This document shows, piece by piece, positions 12,001 to 24,700 of a stretch of DNA of 64,000 nt. The stretch is from Mimachlamys varia (Eukaryota; Mollusca; Bivalvia; Pectinida; Pectinidae). The stretch's first letter is position 1, and every line of letters begins with the position of its first letter. The notes under the pieces are model-generated. The model had not been told where the DNA came from. It saw only the letters and a program-made list of their open reading frames with translations, and searched no databases. Where the stretch lies: assembly GCA_947623455.1 (NCBI GenBank), contig OX392543.1:19342757-19406756 (forward strand), written 5' to 3'. The position numbers and the translations under genes were made by a program.

Positions 12001-14122
12001 GTATTATTGAATGGCCCAGTGTAATGTATGTATCAGTGACTAGGATATCAATGTAGTATTATTGAATGGCCCAGTGTAATGTATATATCTGTGACTAGGA
12101 TAACAATGTAGTGTTATTGAATGACCCAGTGTAATGTATATATCAGTGACTAGGATAACAATGTAGTGTTATTGAATGGCCCAGTGTAATGTATATATCA
12201 GTGACTAGGATAACAATGTTGTATTATTGAATGGCCCAGTGTAATGTATATATCTGTGACTAGGATAACAATGTAGTGTTATTGAATGACCCAGTGTAAT
12301 GTATATATCAGTGACTAGGATAACAATGTAGTGTTATTGAATGGCCCAGTGTAATGTATATATCAGTGACTAGGATAACAATGTTGTATTATTGAATGGC
12401 CCAGTGTAATGTATATATCAGTGACTAGGATAACAATGTAGTGTTATTGAATGTCCCAGTGTAATGTATGTATCAGTGACTAGGATAACAATGTAGTATT
12501 ATTAAATAGGCCAGTGTAATGTATGTATCAGTGACTAAGATAACAATGTAGTGTTATTGAATGGCCCAGTGTAATGTATGTATCAGTGACTAGAATAACA
12601 ATGTAGTGTTATTGATGACCCAGAGTAATGTATGTATCAGTGACTAGGATAACAATGTAGTGTTATTGAATGGCCCAGTGTAATGTATATATCAGTGACT
12701 AGGATAACAATGTAGTGTTATTGAATGGCCCAGTGTAATGTATGTATCAGTGACTAGGATAACAATGTAGTGTTATTGAATGGCCCAGTGTAATGTACGT
12801 ATCAGTGACTAGGATAACAATGTAGTGAATGGCCCAGTGTAATGTATGTATCAGTGACTAGGATAACAATGTAGTGTTATTGAATGGCCCAGTGTAATGT
12901 ATATATCTGTGACTAGGATAACAATGAAGTGTTATTAAATGACCCAGTGTAATGTATGTATCAGTGACTAGGATAACAATGTAGTATTATTAAATGACCC
13001 AGTGTATGTATGTATCAGTGACTAGGATAACAATGAAGTGTTATTAAATGACCCAGTGTAATGTATGTATCAGTGACTAGGATAACAATGTAGTGAATGG
13101 CCAAGTGTAAAATATGTATCAGTACTAGGATAACAATGTAGTATTATTAAATGACCCAGTGTAATATATGTATCAGTGACTAGGATAACAATGTAGTGTT
13201 ATTGAATGGCCGAGTGTAATGTATGTATCAGTGACTAGGATAACAATGTAGTGAATGGCCAAGTGTAATGTATGTATCAGTGACTAGGATAATAATGTAG
13301 TGTTGTTGAAGGCCAAGTGTAATGTATGTATCAGTGACTAGGATAACAATGTAGTGTTATTGAATGGCCCAGTGTAATGTATGTATCAGTGACTAGGATA
13401 ACAATGTAGTGAATGGTCAAGTGTAATGTATGTATCAGTGACTAGGATAACAATGTAGTGTTATTGAATGGCCCACTGTAATGTATGTATCAGTGACTAG
13501 GATAACAATGTAGTGAATGGTCAAGTGTAATGTATGTATCAGTGACTAGGATAACAATGTAGTGTTATTGAATGGCCCACTGTAATGTATGTATCAATGA
13601 CTAGGATAACAATGTAGTATTATTAAATGACCCAGTGTAATGTATGCATCAGTGACTAGGATAACAATGTAGTGTTATTGATGACCCAGTGTAATGTATG
13701 TATCAGTGACTAGGATAACGATGTAGTGTTATTAAATGACCCAGTGTAATGTATGTATCAGTGACTAGGATAACGATGTAGTGTTATTGAATGACCCAGT
13801 CTAATGTATGTATCAGTGACTAGGATAACGATGTAGTGTTATTGATGACCCAGTGTAATGTATGTATCAGTGACTAGGATAACAATGTAGTGAATGACCC
13901 AGTGTAATGTATGTATCAGTGACTAGGATAACGATGTAGTGTTATTGAATGACCCAGTGTAATGTATGTATCAGTGACTAGGATAACGATGTAGTGTTAT
14001 TAAATGACCCAGTGTAATGTATGTATCAGTGACTAGGATAACACTGTAGTGTTATTGAATGACCCAGTCTAATGTATGTATCAGTGAATAGGATAACGAT
14101 GTAGTATTATTAAATGACCTGG
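9061..14122. repeat. 55-bp satellite array, about 90 monomers, with higher-order structure
   Basis: The monomer is about 55 bp and carries 'gtgactaggataacaatg' followed by 'gcccagtgtaatgtatgtat'. Variant monomers lack about 6 bp ('gtagtgaatgg') or carry a/g, g/c and 'atatatctg' variants. Two larger periods are visible. A repeat of about 324 bp (six monomers) recurs near 9491 and 9815. A 1,580-bp block (about 10045-11631) recurs at about 11625-13211 with no difference in any stretch I compared. The outermost monomers are the most diverged, as expected for an array evolving by unequal exchange. No open frame of note. Confidence 0.95.
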
Positions 14123-14540
14123 TTTAGATGGGTTGATAACTAATTACTTGTATAGGTCTCATCAACAGTCGACCATCAACATCAGTATACAGTATTAGGA
14201 GTTCATCAATGGATTAAAGTACAAAATTGGTAGGTTGAATTAAGTCAGACACTATAATACATGTAAGATATTTTCGCCAATACAAATGTTCGACCTTTGG
14301 CTAACATTAAACTGCAGCGAAAATTGTCCGGTACACAGGATTCTATGACGTCAATGTGTATAATTATGATTAATCACTGACATGTGTGTGATTTTCCCTT
14401 TCTCGACTGTTGGAACAGGTTATACTCCAGTCTGCTGAAAATATCATATCGGAAGGCGGACGAAAACTCGATCGGTGACCATTTACCGGAATGTTGTGTA
14501 AGACCGGAGGCCGAAGTATATACTAAGTGTTACAATCAAG

Positions 14541-15576
14541 ATGAAAACCCTTAGTATTTTAAAATGCCAGCGAGAGTATATTTATATTAGTGCTTGTCTG
14601 CTTCGTTTTAACGATTGTGTCCATTTTTTCGCAGAATATTGAAACGTTTGTGTCATATTCTTATCCAATCGAAAGGGTTTCTAAGGAAACTTTTAAAGAA
14701 TTTAAAACAGTTGGAACACATTCTTCTCTCAAACTTGTTAATCCACACCCGTTTAAATATCTTCATTTAAAAAAGAAATGCAATTTTAAGGAGAGTGGCA
14801 AAACTTCTCTTTTAATTCTAGTGAAATCTGCAGTGAGCAATTTTCATTTACGTAATGCAATCCGAGCCACCTGGGGGAAATCGATACGAGGCAATGTGGA
14901 CATTATTTATTTACTGGCTTATCGGGCAACCCAGCAACCGGAAGTTGATAAAGAAGCGACTTTACATGGCGATATTGTACAAGAATCCTTTCTGGATAGC
15001 TACATGAACAACACCTATAAAACTATTATGGGATTTAATTGGGCTGTTCAGTACTGTGATCAAGCCAGTCATTTTGTGTTTGTCGACGACGATCATTATC
15101 TACACATTCCTAAAATCTTCACATTTATTGATACTCTGTATGAATTAAACAATGCTGACTTGATGATTGGTAATTTAATAACCAATGGCGATCCGTATAG
15201 ATTGAAATCTTCAAAATGGTACGTTTCTTCGGAACAATATCCTTTTGATAAATGGCCGCCTTATTTGGCCGGAGCTGTCTATTTAGTCACACGTGAGGCG
15301 GCCAATAAAATGGTGTCGACGTTTCCGTATGCAAACTATTTAGGAATTGATGACGTGTATCTCGGAATAGTAGCTAGCATGGTAGGTATAAAACTGCAAC
15401 ACGAGGAGAGTTTTATTATTCCTACTTATTTACTATATACACATCCCTCGCAGATGGTTTATGGTGAATTCAAACATGCAGCAGACTTTGAGTTGGTTAA
15501 CAGGTTCCTTAATCATTTTTCTGGAATGAAAATGTGTGCTTTTACATGGAAATGTCAGTTTGCATTTTTACTATAA
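14541..15576 (+). CDS. Beta-1,3-galactosyltransferase-like glycosyltransferase (GT31)
   Basis: A 329-codon open frame (from 14563, after a TAA at 14560) encodes a type II Golgi glycosyltransferase expected to add beta-1,3-linked galactose or N-acetylglucosamine from a UDP-sugar. Counting from the GTG at 14590 as residue 1: hydrophobic anchor at residues 1-14 (extending upstream as 'IFILVLVCFVLTIVSIF'), family motif RNAIRATWG at 88-96, DIVQESFLDSY near 128-138, metal-binding DDD in FVFVDDDHY at 166-168, PPYLAGAVYLVT at 223-234, and GIDDVYLG at 252-259. It is complete at the C terminus and uninterrupted, as many animal B3GALT genes are. No ATG exists in this frame before the anchor. The likely start ATG is 14541 in another frame, whose MKTLSILKCQRE would suit a cytosolic tail, so one extra or two missing bases near 14563-14590, or an unseen 5' exon, is implied. 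Acceptor and linkage cannot be told from sequence. Confidence 0.9.
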
Positions 15577-15578
15577 CA

Positions 15579-15584
15579 AATAAA
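15579..15584 (+). terminator. Polyadenylation signal AATAAA of the GT31 gene
   Basis: A canonical AATAAA hexamer begins three bases after the TAA stop (15574-15576). If used, the 3' untranslated region would be only about 20-30 nt. Confidence 0.45.
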
Positions 15585-15596
15585 ATGATATATACA

Positions 15597-15755
15597 GTAA
15601 GCTACCAATGATGTCGGTCATCGTTTAAGTAAAGATCAAGGTAAGCAGTCGATAAAGAAGATTTTTCTGTATCTTAAATTTCAAATTCAGTAGATTATAT
15701 ATGGTCGACGTGGTCCAGCACGTGTTGTTACTTAAAGATATAACACCAAAAAATC
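15597..15755 (-). mobile_element. Reverse-transcriptase fragment, decayed
   Basis: About 160 bp aligns with 4862-5025 of the reverse-transcriptase pseudogene. It shares 'gtttaagtaaagatcaaggtaa'-like sequence, 'ggtcgacgtgg' and the 'cacgtgttgttacttaaaga' region, which covers the part encoding the stretch between YIDD and 'SAAYLDLYL'. Only this internal fragment is seen here, just downstream of the GT31 gene. Confidence 0.6.
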
Positions 15756-18226
15756 AATAAGAGCATATCATTTTATTAAAAAAAGGAAATATTCATGCAA
15801 TAGCATTCAAAATCCAATGGCAACTGGAAACAATTGCATAGAACCCAAGAAAATGAATAACTTGCTACATGAATATATAATAATGCAGTGTAGTAAGCGA
15901 GTTACATGTACAAAATACATTTACAGTTGAAATGTAATTTTGGCGTTTTCCCAAAAAAAGAAATCATACAAACTACAGAGTGATGACGTGGTAAACTGCA
16001 GAGTTTGATGCGGTATCTATAATGCGAAGTTATGATTTTGTTAAGTTGAAGTTGTAAGTGACGAGATGAAGTTACTTTGCAGTGTTAAGCACAGTTTTAT
16101 CATTACCAAGATGTAAGCCAATCTGTCATAAATGAATATATCGTACTATTATTCAAACTTCGGAAAAGATTGAATTTAGTAAAACTAATACGCAAAGAAG
16201 GACATGGTTAAAACAAATGGCTTTTAAGGAATTAAGGAAACAATACTGGTTGCCGTAACTAACGAGATTTTGTTTAAACATACATCCTTTATTCAAAAAA
16301 TCATGTCAGACTATTACCAGCATCAGTGCAACCCAAACACAGTGCCAACCTTTCCAATGTTCCTTCCCATAACGAAATCTCCCCTTTTCTGATTTTTTCA
16401 TCTACATGTTTCCCTAGCTTATCACCAAAGTCAAATATATAATGCCACAATAATTTCAACTAAACGTGATCACGGGGGGTAGGCCGGACCTATGTCACTA
16501 TGAAATGATTGTCAGCTATTTTTTTTACCTTTCTCGAATCTAGCCCCTCCCACTACTATATATCTGTGACACATATATAAAGTAGTGGGAGGGGCTGTAT
16601 TGGAGAAAGATAAAAACTTACTTGACATTCATTTCATAGTGGCATACATTTGTAGGTCCGTTCCTAGTCCCTGTGAACGCAACAACATAACGACAATTTA
16701 CTAAATATAGAATTGGTTTTACTACAAAGTATATAAGTGACACATATATCTATATTTCTACAATTTATTACGTGACATATCGCAGTACAGATATCATGCC
16801 GTCCCTGTTACAATTGGTAGAAAAATACGTTAATATAATCTATTTTTGGCATTAGAAGAGCTCAGAAATTATTGTTCCCACAACCGGGTGTCAGTCAACA
16901 AATTCATCAAAGACATTTATATAAAAACATGCTATATTACATATGTATATATACATTTAAATAAATATATTTCATTACATAATCTTTGATGAGACAATGA
17001 ACATGAGTATTGTGAAAAGAAGACAGGTTTTCAACAGAACACACCGATAGGATTTTTCCAAAACGTCCTGATAATACATTGTATTTACCATATTCAGACA
17101 TATGTTAGTAACTAAAACTAATGTGAAATATTAAAAACAACACTGTTAATAATTGTTTAACATTAACAGATTAAACAACAGATAATTTCTATGATGACAG
17201 GTATTTTAAAACATAACCTAATATTGTGTTCATAACAAAATCATGAGTATTATCTCTCATAAGATCAAACAAAAGATCATACCTATTGACAGAATCATAA
17301 AACATACCCCAATTATTGTTTTAACAAAAATAGTAATAAAGCGGATTTATCTTAAACAACATTATTCATTCTAGTTTTTCAATAAAATATCAACAAAAAG
17401 GATATTTAATGACAGTTATTTAAAACAAAATATCCCAATTACTGATAAATTTGGTAAAATTAGGAATAATATCTAAAACAATCTCAAGACTTTTTCTTCA
17501 CAATCAAAATATCTTAAACAATGATAATAAAACATTTTTATACAATCAGATTGAAACAATATAACCATATTTTATGACAGTCATTTTAAAACATATCCCA
17601 ATTATTGATAAATAATAAAGTTATGTATAATGTTTAAAACAATCTCAATACGTTTTTTTTTACAATCAAAATATAACATGTTTTGATACCATCAGATTGC
17701 ACTCCAAATCTATAACAACCTAATCTTAAGGTCTTTAAAGAAATCTGCCATCAATATTTAACATAGTAAATAAAAACAACCGAAGTGAATAGCAGTCAAG
17801 ATCTATTTCATATAGAACTCATAGTGCTTGTATTTGGTGTTAAGGACTCCCACAACTAAAACAGCCTATCAGCAAGCTAAGTAAGTGTTTCATACAATTG
17901 TTGTCGTTACCGAAAATTTGTTCCAGCTTAATAGAGTGCCTCTCGAGTAACTTAAATAGCTTATTGCTGATGTTTTTCTATTGATTGAATTATGTATATA
18001 TGCAACTTTACAAAAAAATGTTTTATTTGGTAAATAGTAACACGAAATGGTGATTTGATCAGGATTTATTAAAGCATGCATTTAAATGCCTTTTGAAGCC
18101 TGTGTCAGGTATATGTATATGTGAACCAAGAATGAATATGTGAATCATTCGTGACTAGTGAAATTAAAGTATTTAAGTTATTAGCTCAAAATTTAGTTAT
18201 GTGTGTCCTTTACTGCTTCGGAAATA
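15756..18226. other. Intergenic space between the two convergent genes
   Basis: Very AT-rich. It contains the hairpin element at 16463-16682 and a faint, diverged tandem repeat at about 17195-17720. In the latter, 'ttttaaaacatatcccaattattgataaa' is repeated in degraded form; the clearest pair is about 171 bp apart near 17410 and 17580. It would also contain the 3' untranslated region of the transporter gene if a distal polyadenylation site is used (AATAAA on the minus strand at 18022-18027 and 18065-18070). Confidence 0.5.
16463..16682. mobile_element. Hairpin MITE (long imperfect inverted repeat)
   Basis: Arms of about 100 bp face each other. 'tcactatgaaatga' (16495-16508) pairs with 'tcatttcatagtg'. 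'tagcccctcccactac' (16541-16556) pairs with 'gtagtgggaggggct'. An outer block 'ggacctatg' pairs with 'caaatgtaggtcc' in imperfect form. The loop is about 20 bp. No coding sequence. The superfamily is unknown. Confidence 0.75.
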
Positions 18227-18405
18227 CAGTAAACCCCCATTTACTCAAACTCGTGGGGTTCTGATCAATAGTTTCAGGAACACATGGTATTCGAGTTATC
18301 CAAGGTTGGTTTGAATATGGTCGGGACCAAATGAACTGTTTGACAAATAAGGGGTATTCAGGTAAACCGTTTTTGAGTAAGTTGAGTTTTAGTGTAAATG
18401 TGCAT
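18227..18405. mobile_element. pogo/Tigger-like MITE, copy 1
   Basis: Starts 'acagtaaacccccatttact' and ends with a diverged inverted version ('gagtaagttgagttttagtg'). The 'CAGTAAAACC...TACTCGAA' type of terminus is characteristic of pogo/Tigger elements (family knowledge). Other inserts of this type lie at 26527-26725, 38581-38762 and 41018-41190. It sits just downstream of the transporter stop codon. Confidence 0.6.
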
Positions 18406-18541
18406 ATATATATAAATCTACGAAACAAATCAATTAGTTAAAATTACCAGTGAATAAAATTATAATGAGTTTCAAAGTATTACATGAAACATTAAAATAA
18501 AACGAAAGTAACATAACAATAGAATTAACAACCGATTATTT

Positions 18542-18547
18542 TTTATT
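18542..18547 (-). terminator. AATAAA overlapping the transporter stop codon
   Basis: On the minus strand the final codons run into an AATAAA hexamer that overlaps the TAA stop (18543-18545). If functional, the 3' untranslated region is tiny. Two more AATAAA hexamers lie about 480-520 bases further downstream. Confidence 0.35.
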
Positions 18548-18731
18548 TTGAGTTTACATGTTGCATAGGAATGTCTGTAGAGTTATCTCCCTTTGTTATA
18601 AGTCCTGTGGTATCATCAGTGCTGGGGTCTGATGAACTTGAAGTAGTGCGATAATTGTAGAACAAAGACATTAACATAAACACAAAGGATACCAAGGTCA
18701 TCAAGGCCGCAAAAAAGAAAAACTCTGCCGT
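18543..18731 (-). CDS. SLC15A: SLC15 exon 23 (last): TM12 and cytosolic tail
   Basis: 62 codons plus TAA. It is entered in phase 0 after a good acceptor (ttctgtttcag). It encodes [20 protein letters not shown], the last membrane helix, followed by a Ser/Thr/Asp-rich tail ending HVNSK. The homologous start in mammalian PEPT1 is 'WAEYILFAALL'. Confidence 0.93.
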   Translation of the reverse strand, partial: TAEFFFFAALMTLVSFVFMLMSLFYNYRTTSSSSDPSTDDTTGLITKGDNSTDIPMQHVNSK

Positions 18732-21700
18732 CTGAAACAGAAACAATGTTGTCTTCGATTATCTGAAGGAGTCAAAAATAATTCATTTCAACTTTAACAA
18801 TTTGCATTAGCTAAACCTTATAATGTAGTATTTTATTATTATCTGCCATGTTATGTGATAACATGTAAAGAAACTTCATTTTAACTTGATAAATTTCAGA
18901 GAAACGTGTCTACATTGGTCTATTACAAATATGGCGGCTGATTTAAGCCACATCTCAATTGAACTTATTCACCCCTGAATATTTGACTTTCTGTGTATGT
19001 TATATTTTTAAATACAAAAGGACGAACAATTGAAATTGAAGCAAATTATCAAAATTCAAGGTGAAAGGGAATGTTTACTTTTTCTGGCAAAATTAACAAA
19101 AAAAACAGCCATGATAGTCTGAAGGTACATTAAAAAGATGACGTACCACACACATATGCTGCACCTTTTAGATGAAGAAATAGATCCAGTACGCCGAAAA
19201 AAATGAAATAAACTGCATCATACACCTGTTTCGTCCTCCTAGGACTCTTCCGTGATATGCTAGGGGCCAAAATGTGGGAAACCAAAATTTCTAAGCTAAT
19301 GTAGAAGCGGAAGGTTCAGGTGCGTAAAACCCCTTTATTTTATGAATTTAGAAGTAAAATTAAACTAGTTATGTATAATTTCAAAACGTGCACTACGAAA
19401 ATGTGTACATTATATATATGGTATTTATTTGTTTGAAATACTAAAAGAATATAATTACTACTATGCCCCAAACGTTAAGTAAATCTTAGCTTTGTGTTGG
19501 CAGTGGTGTTTACATAAAATGTCAGTCTTTTTATTTTAGCATGCATGTATAATTACTACAAACTACAATGATGGGCTATTATTTTCAGGAATCATTACAA
19601 AATTTACCAAGATTAAAAACAACATATTTGTATTCTATCGAGTCATTAAGAGATCATTTCCCTCTACCTGATAGATACTGTACACAACGTTTGTTAGTAC
19701 TAACCTGGCTAGGTAGAAAGTGGTGATATGTCTGACAAAGTTTTTACTGACGTATTCAGATATCCAACATAACGTTTGTTAGTACTAACCTGGCTAGGGA
19801 GAAAGTGGTGATATGTCTGACAAAGTTTTTACTGACGTATTCAGATATCCAACATAACGTTTGTTAGTACTAACCTGGCTAGGGAGAAAGTGGTGATATG
19901 TCTGACATATATTTTACTGACGTATTCAGATATCAAACATAACGTTTGTTAGTACTAACCTGGCTAGGAAGAAAGTGGTGATATGTCTGACAAAGTTTTT
20001 ACTAACGTATTTAGATATCCAACATAACGTTTGTTAGTACTAACCTGGCTAGGTAGAAAGTGGTGATATGTCTGACAAAGTTTTTACTGACGTATTCAGA
20101 TATCCAACATAACGTTTGTTAGTACTAACCTGGCTAGGGAGAAAGTGGTGATATGTCTGACAAAGTTTTTACTGACGTATTCAGATATCCAACATAACGT
20201 TTGTTAGTACTAACCTGGCTAGGGAGAAAGTGGTGATATGTCTGACATATATTTTACTGACGTATTCAGATATCAAACATAACGTTTGTTAGTACTAACC
20301 TGGCTAGGAAGAAAGTGGTGATATGTCTGACAAAGTTTTTACTAACGTATTTAGATATCCAACATAACGTTTGTTAGTACTAACCTGGCTAGGTAGAAAG
20401 TGGTGATATGTCTGACAAAGTTTTTACTGACGTATTCAGATATCCAACATAACGTTTGTTAGTACTAACCTGGCTAGGGAGAAAGTGGTGATATGTCTGA
20501 CAAAGTTTTTACTGACGTATTCAGATATCCAACATAACGTTTGTTAGTACTAACCTGGCTAGGGAGAAAGTGGTGATATGTCTGACATATATTTTACTGA
20601 CGTATTCAGATATCAAACATAACGTTTGTTAGTACTAACCTGGCTAGGAAGAAAGTGGTGATATGTCTCACATAGGTTTTACTAACGTATTTAGATATCC
20701 AACATAACGTTTGTTAGTACTAACCTGGCTAGGGAGAAAGTGGTGATTTTTATGATATAGTTTTTATCAACATATTAAGATACTGCATCTAAATTTTTGT
20801 TAGTACTAACATGGCTAGGGAGAAAGAGGTGAATTTTCAGACATAGTTTTTACCAACGTATCAAGATATCAAGCATAACGTTTGTAAGTAATAACCTGGC
20901 TAGGGAGAAAGTAGTGATATGTTTGACATAGTTTTTACTGACGTATTCAGATATCCAACATTACGTTTGTTAGTACTAGCCTGGCTAGATATAAAGTGGT
21001 GATTTTTCCGATATAGTTTTTATCAACATATCAAGATACCGTATCTAAATTTTTGTTATTTCTAACATGGCTAGGGAGAAAGTGGTGAATTTTCAGACAT
21101 AAATTTTACCAACGTATCAAAATATCCAGCATAATGTTTGTTAGTACTTACCTGGTTAGGTAGAAGTTGTACCTTTGCTACTATCACCACAATACGATCT
21201 CCGACTGCTGTTGTAAGTACTTACCTGGCTAGGTAGAAGTTGTGCCTTTGCTACTATCACTACAATAAGATCACCAACTGCTGTTGTAAGTACTTACCTG
21301 GTTATGTAGAAGTTGTGTCTCTGCTACTATCACTACCGTAGATCTCCGACAGCTGTTGTAAGTACTTACCTGGCTAGGTAGAAGTTGTGCCTCTGCTACT
21401 CTTACTGCAATAAGATCTCCGACAACTGTTGTAAGTACTTACTTGGCTAGGTAGAAATTTGCCTCTGCTACTATCACTATATAAGATATCCAACCGCTGT
21501 TGTAAGTACTTACCTGGCTAAGTAGAAGTTGTGCCTCTGCTACTATCACTACAATAAGATCTCACACTGCTGTTGTAAGTACTTACCTGGTTAGGTAGAA
21601 GTTGTGCCTCTGCTACTCTTACAACAATAAGATCTCCGACAACTGTTGTAAGTACTTACCTAGTTAGGTAGAAGTTTTGACTCTGCTACTTTCACTACAA

Positions 21701-24700
21701 TAAGATCTCTGACTGCTGTTGTAGTACTTACCTGGCTAGGTAGAAGTTGTGCCTCTGCTACTATCACTACAATAAGTTCTCCGACTGCTGTTGTAAGTAC
21801 TTACCTGGCTAGGTAGAAGTTGTGCCTCTGCTACTATCACTACAATAAGATCTCTGACTGCATTTGTAAGTACTTACCTGGCTAGGTAGAAGTTGTGCCT
21901 CTGCTACTATCACTACAATAAGATCTCTGACAGCTGTTGTAAGTACTTAACTGGCTAGGTAGAAGTTGTGCCTCTACTACTATCGCTACAATAAGTTCTC
22001 CGACTGCTGTTGTAAGTACTTACCTGGTTAGGTAGAAGTTGTGTCTCTGCTACTCTTACTGCAATAAGATCTCCGACAACTGTTGTAAGTATTTACCAGG
22101 CTAGGTAGAAGTTGTGCCTCTGCTACTCTTACTGAAATTAGATCTCCGACAACTGTTGTAAGTACTTACCTGGCTAGGTAGAAGTTGTGCCTCTGCTACT
22201 ATCGCTACAATAAGTTCTCCGACTGCTGTTGTAAGTACTTACCTGGCTAGGTAGAAGTTGTGCCTCTGCTACTATCACTACAATAAGATCTCTGACCCCT
22301 GTTGTAAGTACTTACCAGGCTAGGTAGAAGCTGTGCCTCTGCTACTATCGCTACAATAAGTTCTCCGACTGCTGTTGTAAGTACTTACCTGGCTAGGTAG
22401 AAGTTGTGCCTCTGCTACTATCACTACAATAAGTTCTCAGACTGCTGTTGTAAGTACTTACCTGGCTAGGTAGAAGTTGTACCTTTGCTACTATCACCAC
22501 AATACGATCTCTGACTGCTGTTGTAAGTACTTACCTGGCTAGGTAGAAGTTGTACCTTTGCTACTATCACCACAATACGATCTCCGACTGCTGTTGTAAG
22601 TACTTACCTGGCTAGGTAGAAGTTGTACCTTTGCTACTATCACCACAATACGATCTCCGACTGCTGTTGTAAGTACTTACCTGGCTAGGTAGAAGTTGTG
22701 CCTCTGCTACTATCACTACAATAAGATCTCAGACAGATGTTGTAAGTACTTTAATACCTAGCTAAGTAGAAGTTGTGCCTCTGCTACTATCACTACAATA
22801 ATACTTCTGACAGTTGTTGTAAGTACTTACCTGGCTAGGAAAAGTTGTGCCTCTGCTACTATCAATACAATAAGATCTCAGACAGCTATTGTAAGTACTT
22901 TAATACCTAGCTAAGTAGAAGTTGTGCCTCTGCTACTATCACTACAATAATACTTCTGACAGTTGTTGTAAGTACTTACCTGGCTAGGTAGAAGTTGTGC
23001 CTCTGCTACTATCACTACAATAAGTTCTCAGACTGTTGTTGTAAGTACTTACTTGGCTAGGTAGAAGTTGTGCCTCTGCTACTATCACTACAATAATACT
23101 TCTGACAGTTGTTGTAAGTACTTACCTGGCTAGATAGAAGTTATACCTCTGCTACTATCACTACAATAAGTTCTCCGACTGCTGTTGTAAGTACTTACTT
23201 GGCTAGGTAGAAGTTGTGCCTCTGCTACTATCACTACAATAAGATCTCTGACAGCTGTTGTAAGTACTTACCTGGCTAGATAGAAGTTATACCTCTGCTA
23301 CTATCACTACAATAAGTTCTCCGACTGCTGTTGTAAGTACTTACTTGGCTAGGTAGAAGTTGTGCCTCTGCTACTATCACTACAATAAGATCACCAACCG
23401 CTGTTGTAAGTAGCCAAGCTGCCTGTACCACAGACTTCATTGACTTTGGAGCCTGAAATGTACATATTATCATACACATTATATATAATTGACCGGTTCA
23501 GTCATGCCATACGGCCATGTCATAAATATGGTATTACACATGTGTAATAACAACATTATGATGTCATAAACAAAAGATTATGTCTTTATGACGGGATATG
23601 ATTGTCCCGGTTGTGGAAATTGTACTGTCAAAGTAGAATTTGCCTTTGTCATATAGAAATTAATTTGACAGCTTAAATTTTGTGAATTTTCTCTTCAATA
23701 TAAGTTAAGTGATAAATAGAATCTTACAATGCTGTCGGTGACAAGAAGTTACTTGAAGATCGATTTTTTACATATTTGACCCCTCATTCATTTCAACAAA
23801 CTTGGTAGCCACGTTCATCCCAGCATGCTATAAGCCAATTATCAGTACCCACGGTCTTTTAGTGACTCAGAAGTTGTTTGTAACATTTTTAAACCATTTG
23901 ACCCCCAGTGACCTTGAAAGTGGGTCAAGGTCATTCATTTGACCAAAATTGGCAGCCCTTTATCCCAGAATGCTACAGGCCATACTATCTATTCCTTGGG
24001 CCTTTTGGTTCTTGAGAAGAAGTTGCTTGAAGATTTAAACATATTGAACCCAAGTGACTTTGAAAGTATGTAAAGTTCATTCATTAAAACAAACTCGGTA
24101 GCCCTTCATCCCAGCATGATATATGCATAATATCAGCACCCTGGGCCTTTTGGTTATTGAGAAAAAGTCTTTTAAAGGAAAAGTTAGACACATGACAGGC
24201 GGACGACAGACGGTGCTCGATGGCTATGGTTCTTTGACCATAAAAGGAGGTTATATTAAGTGAGTCTCACAGAACTCATCATACCTCTGAGTAGGCAAAG
24301 GAAAGTCCAGAAACTGAGAAAAGGATTTCTCCGACGGTAATGATCACATACTGAGGAACCATCCACAGGAGGGACACTGTGTTAGCTGTTACACTGCTGT
24401 ATATTACTGTATGGAGCTATTCAATGAAAAATACATTACATAATACATATCTGTTCATCAATGTGTGAAAACATTACAAATATATGTACATGTCACTGTG
24501 ATCACACTGCTAAATCATGGTTTATACAGATTTTTCATACCAAAATTCAAGCACTTTTCCAGCACTTTTCCACAATTTTCAAGGTGTATTTTTTTCAAAA
24601 TTTGCATGGAAAAGGGGTATAATCAATAACTTTCATCTTTTAAAAACATTTTGTGATGTTTATTACAATTTTTGTAATATAAACCTAAACAAAAATTGCA

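Noticed and set aside
9061..14122. CRISPR-like periodic array
   Set aside because: The whole monomer repeats with no unique spacers, and the window is eukaryotic.
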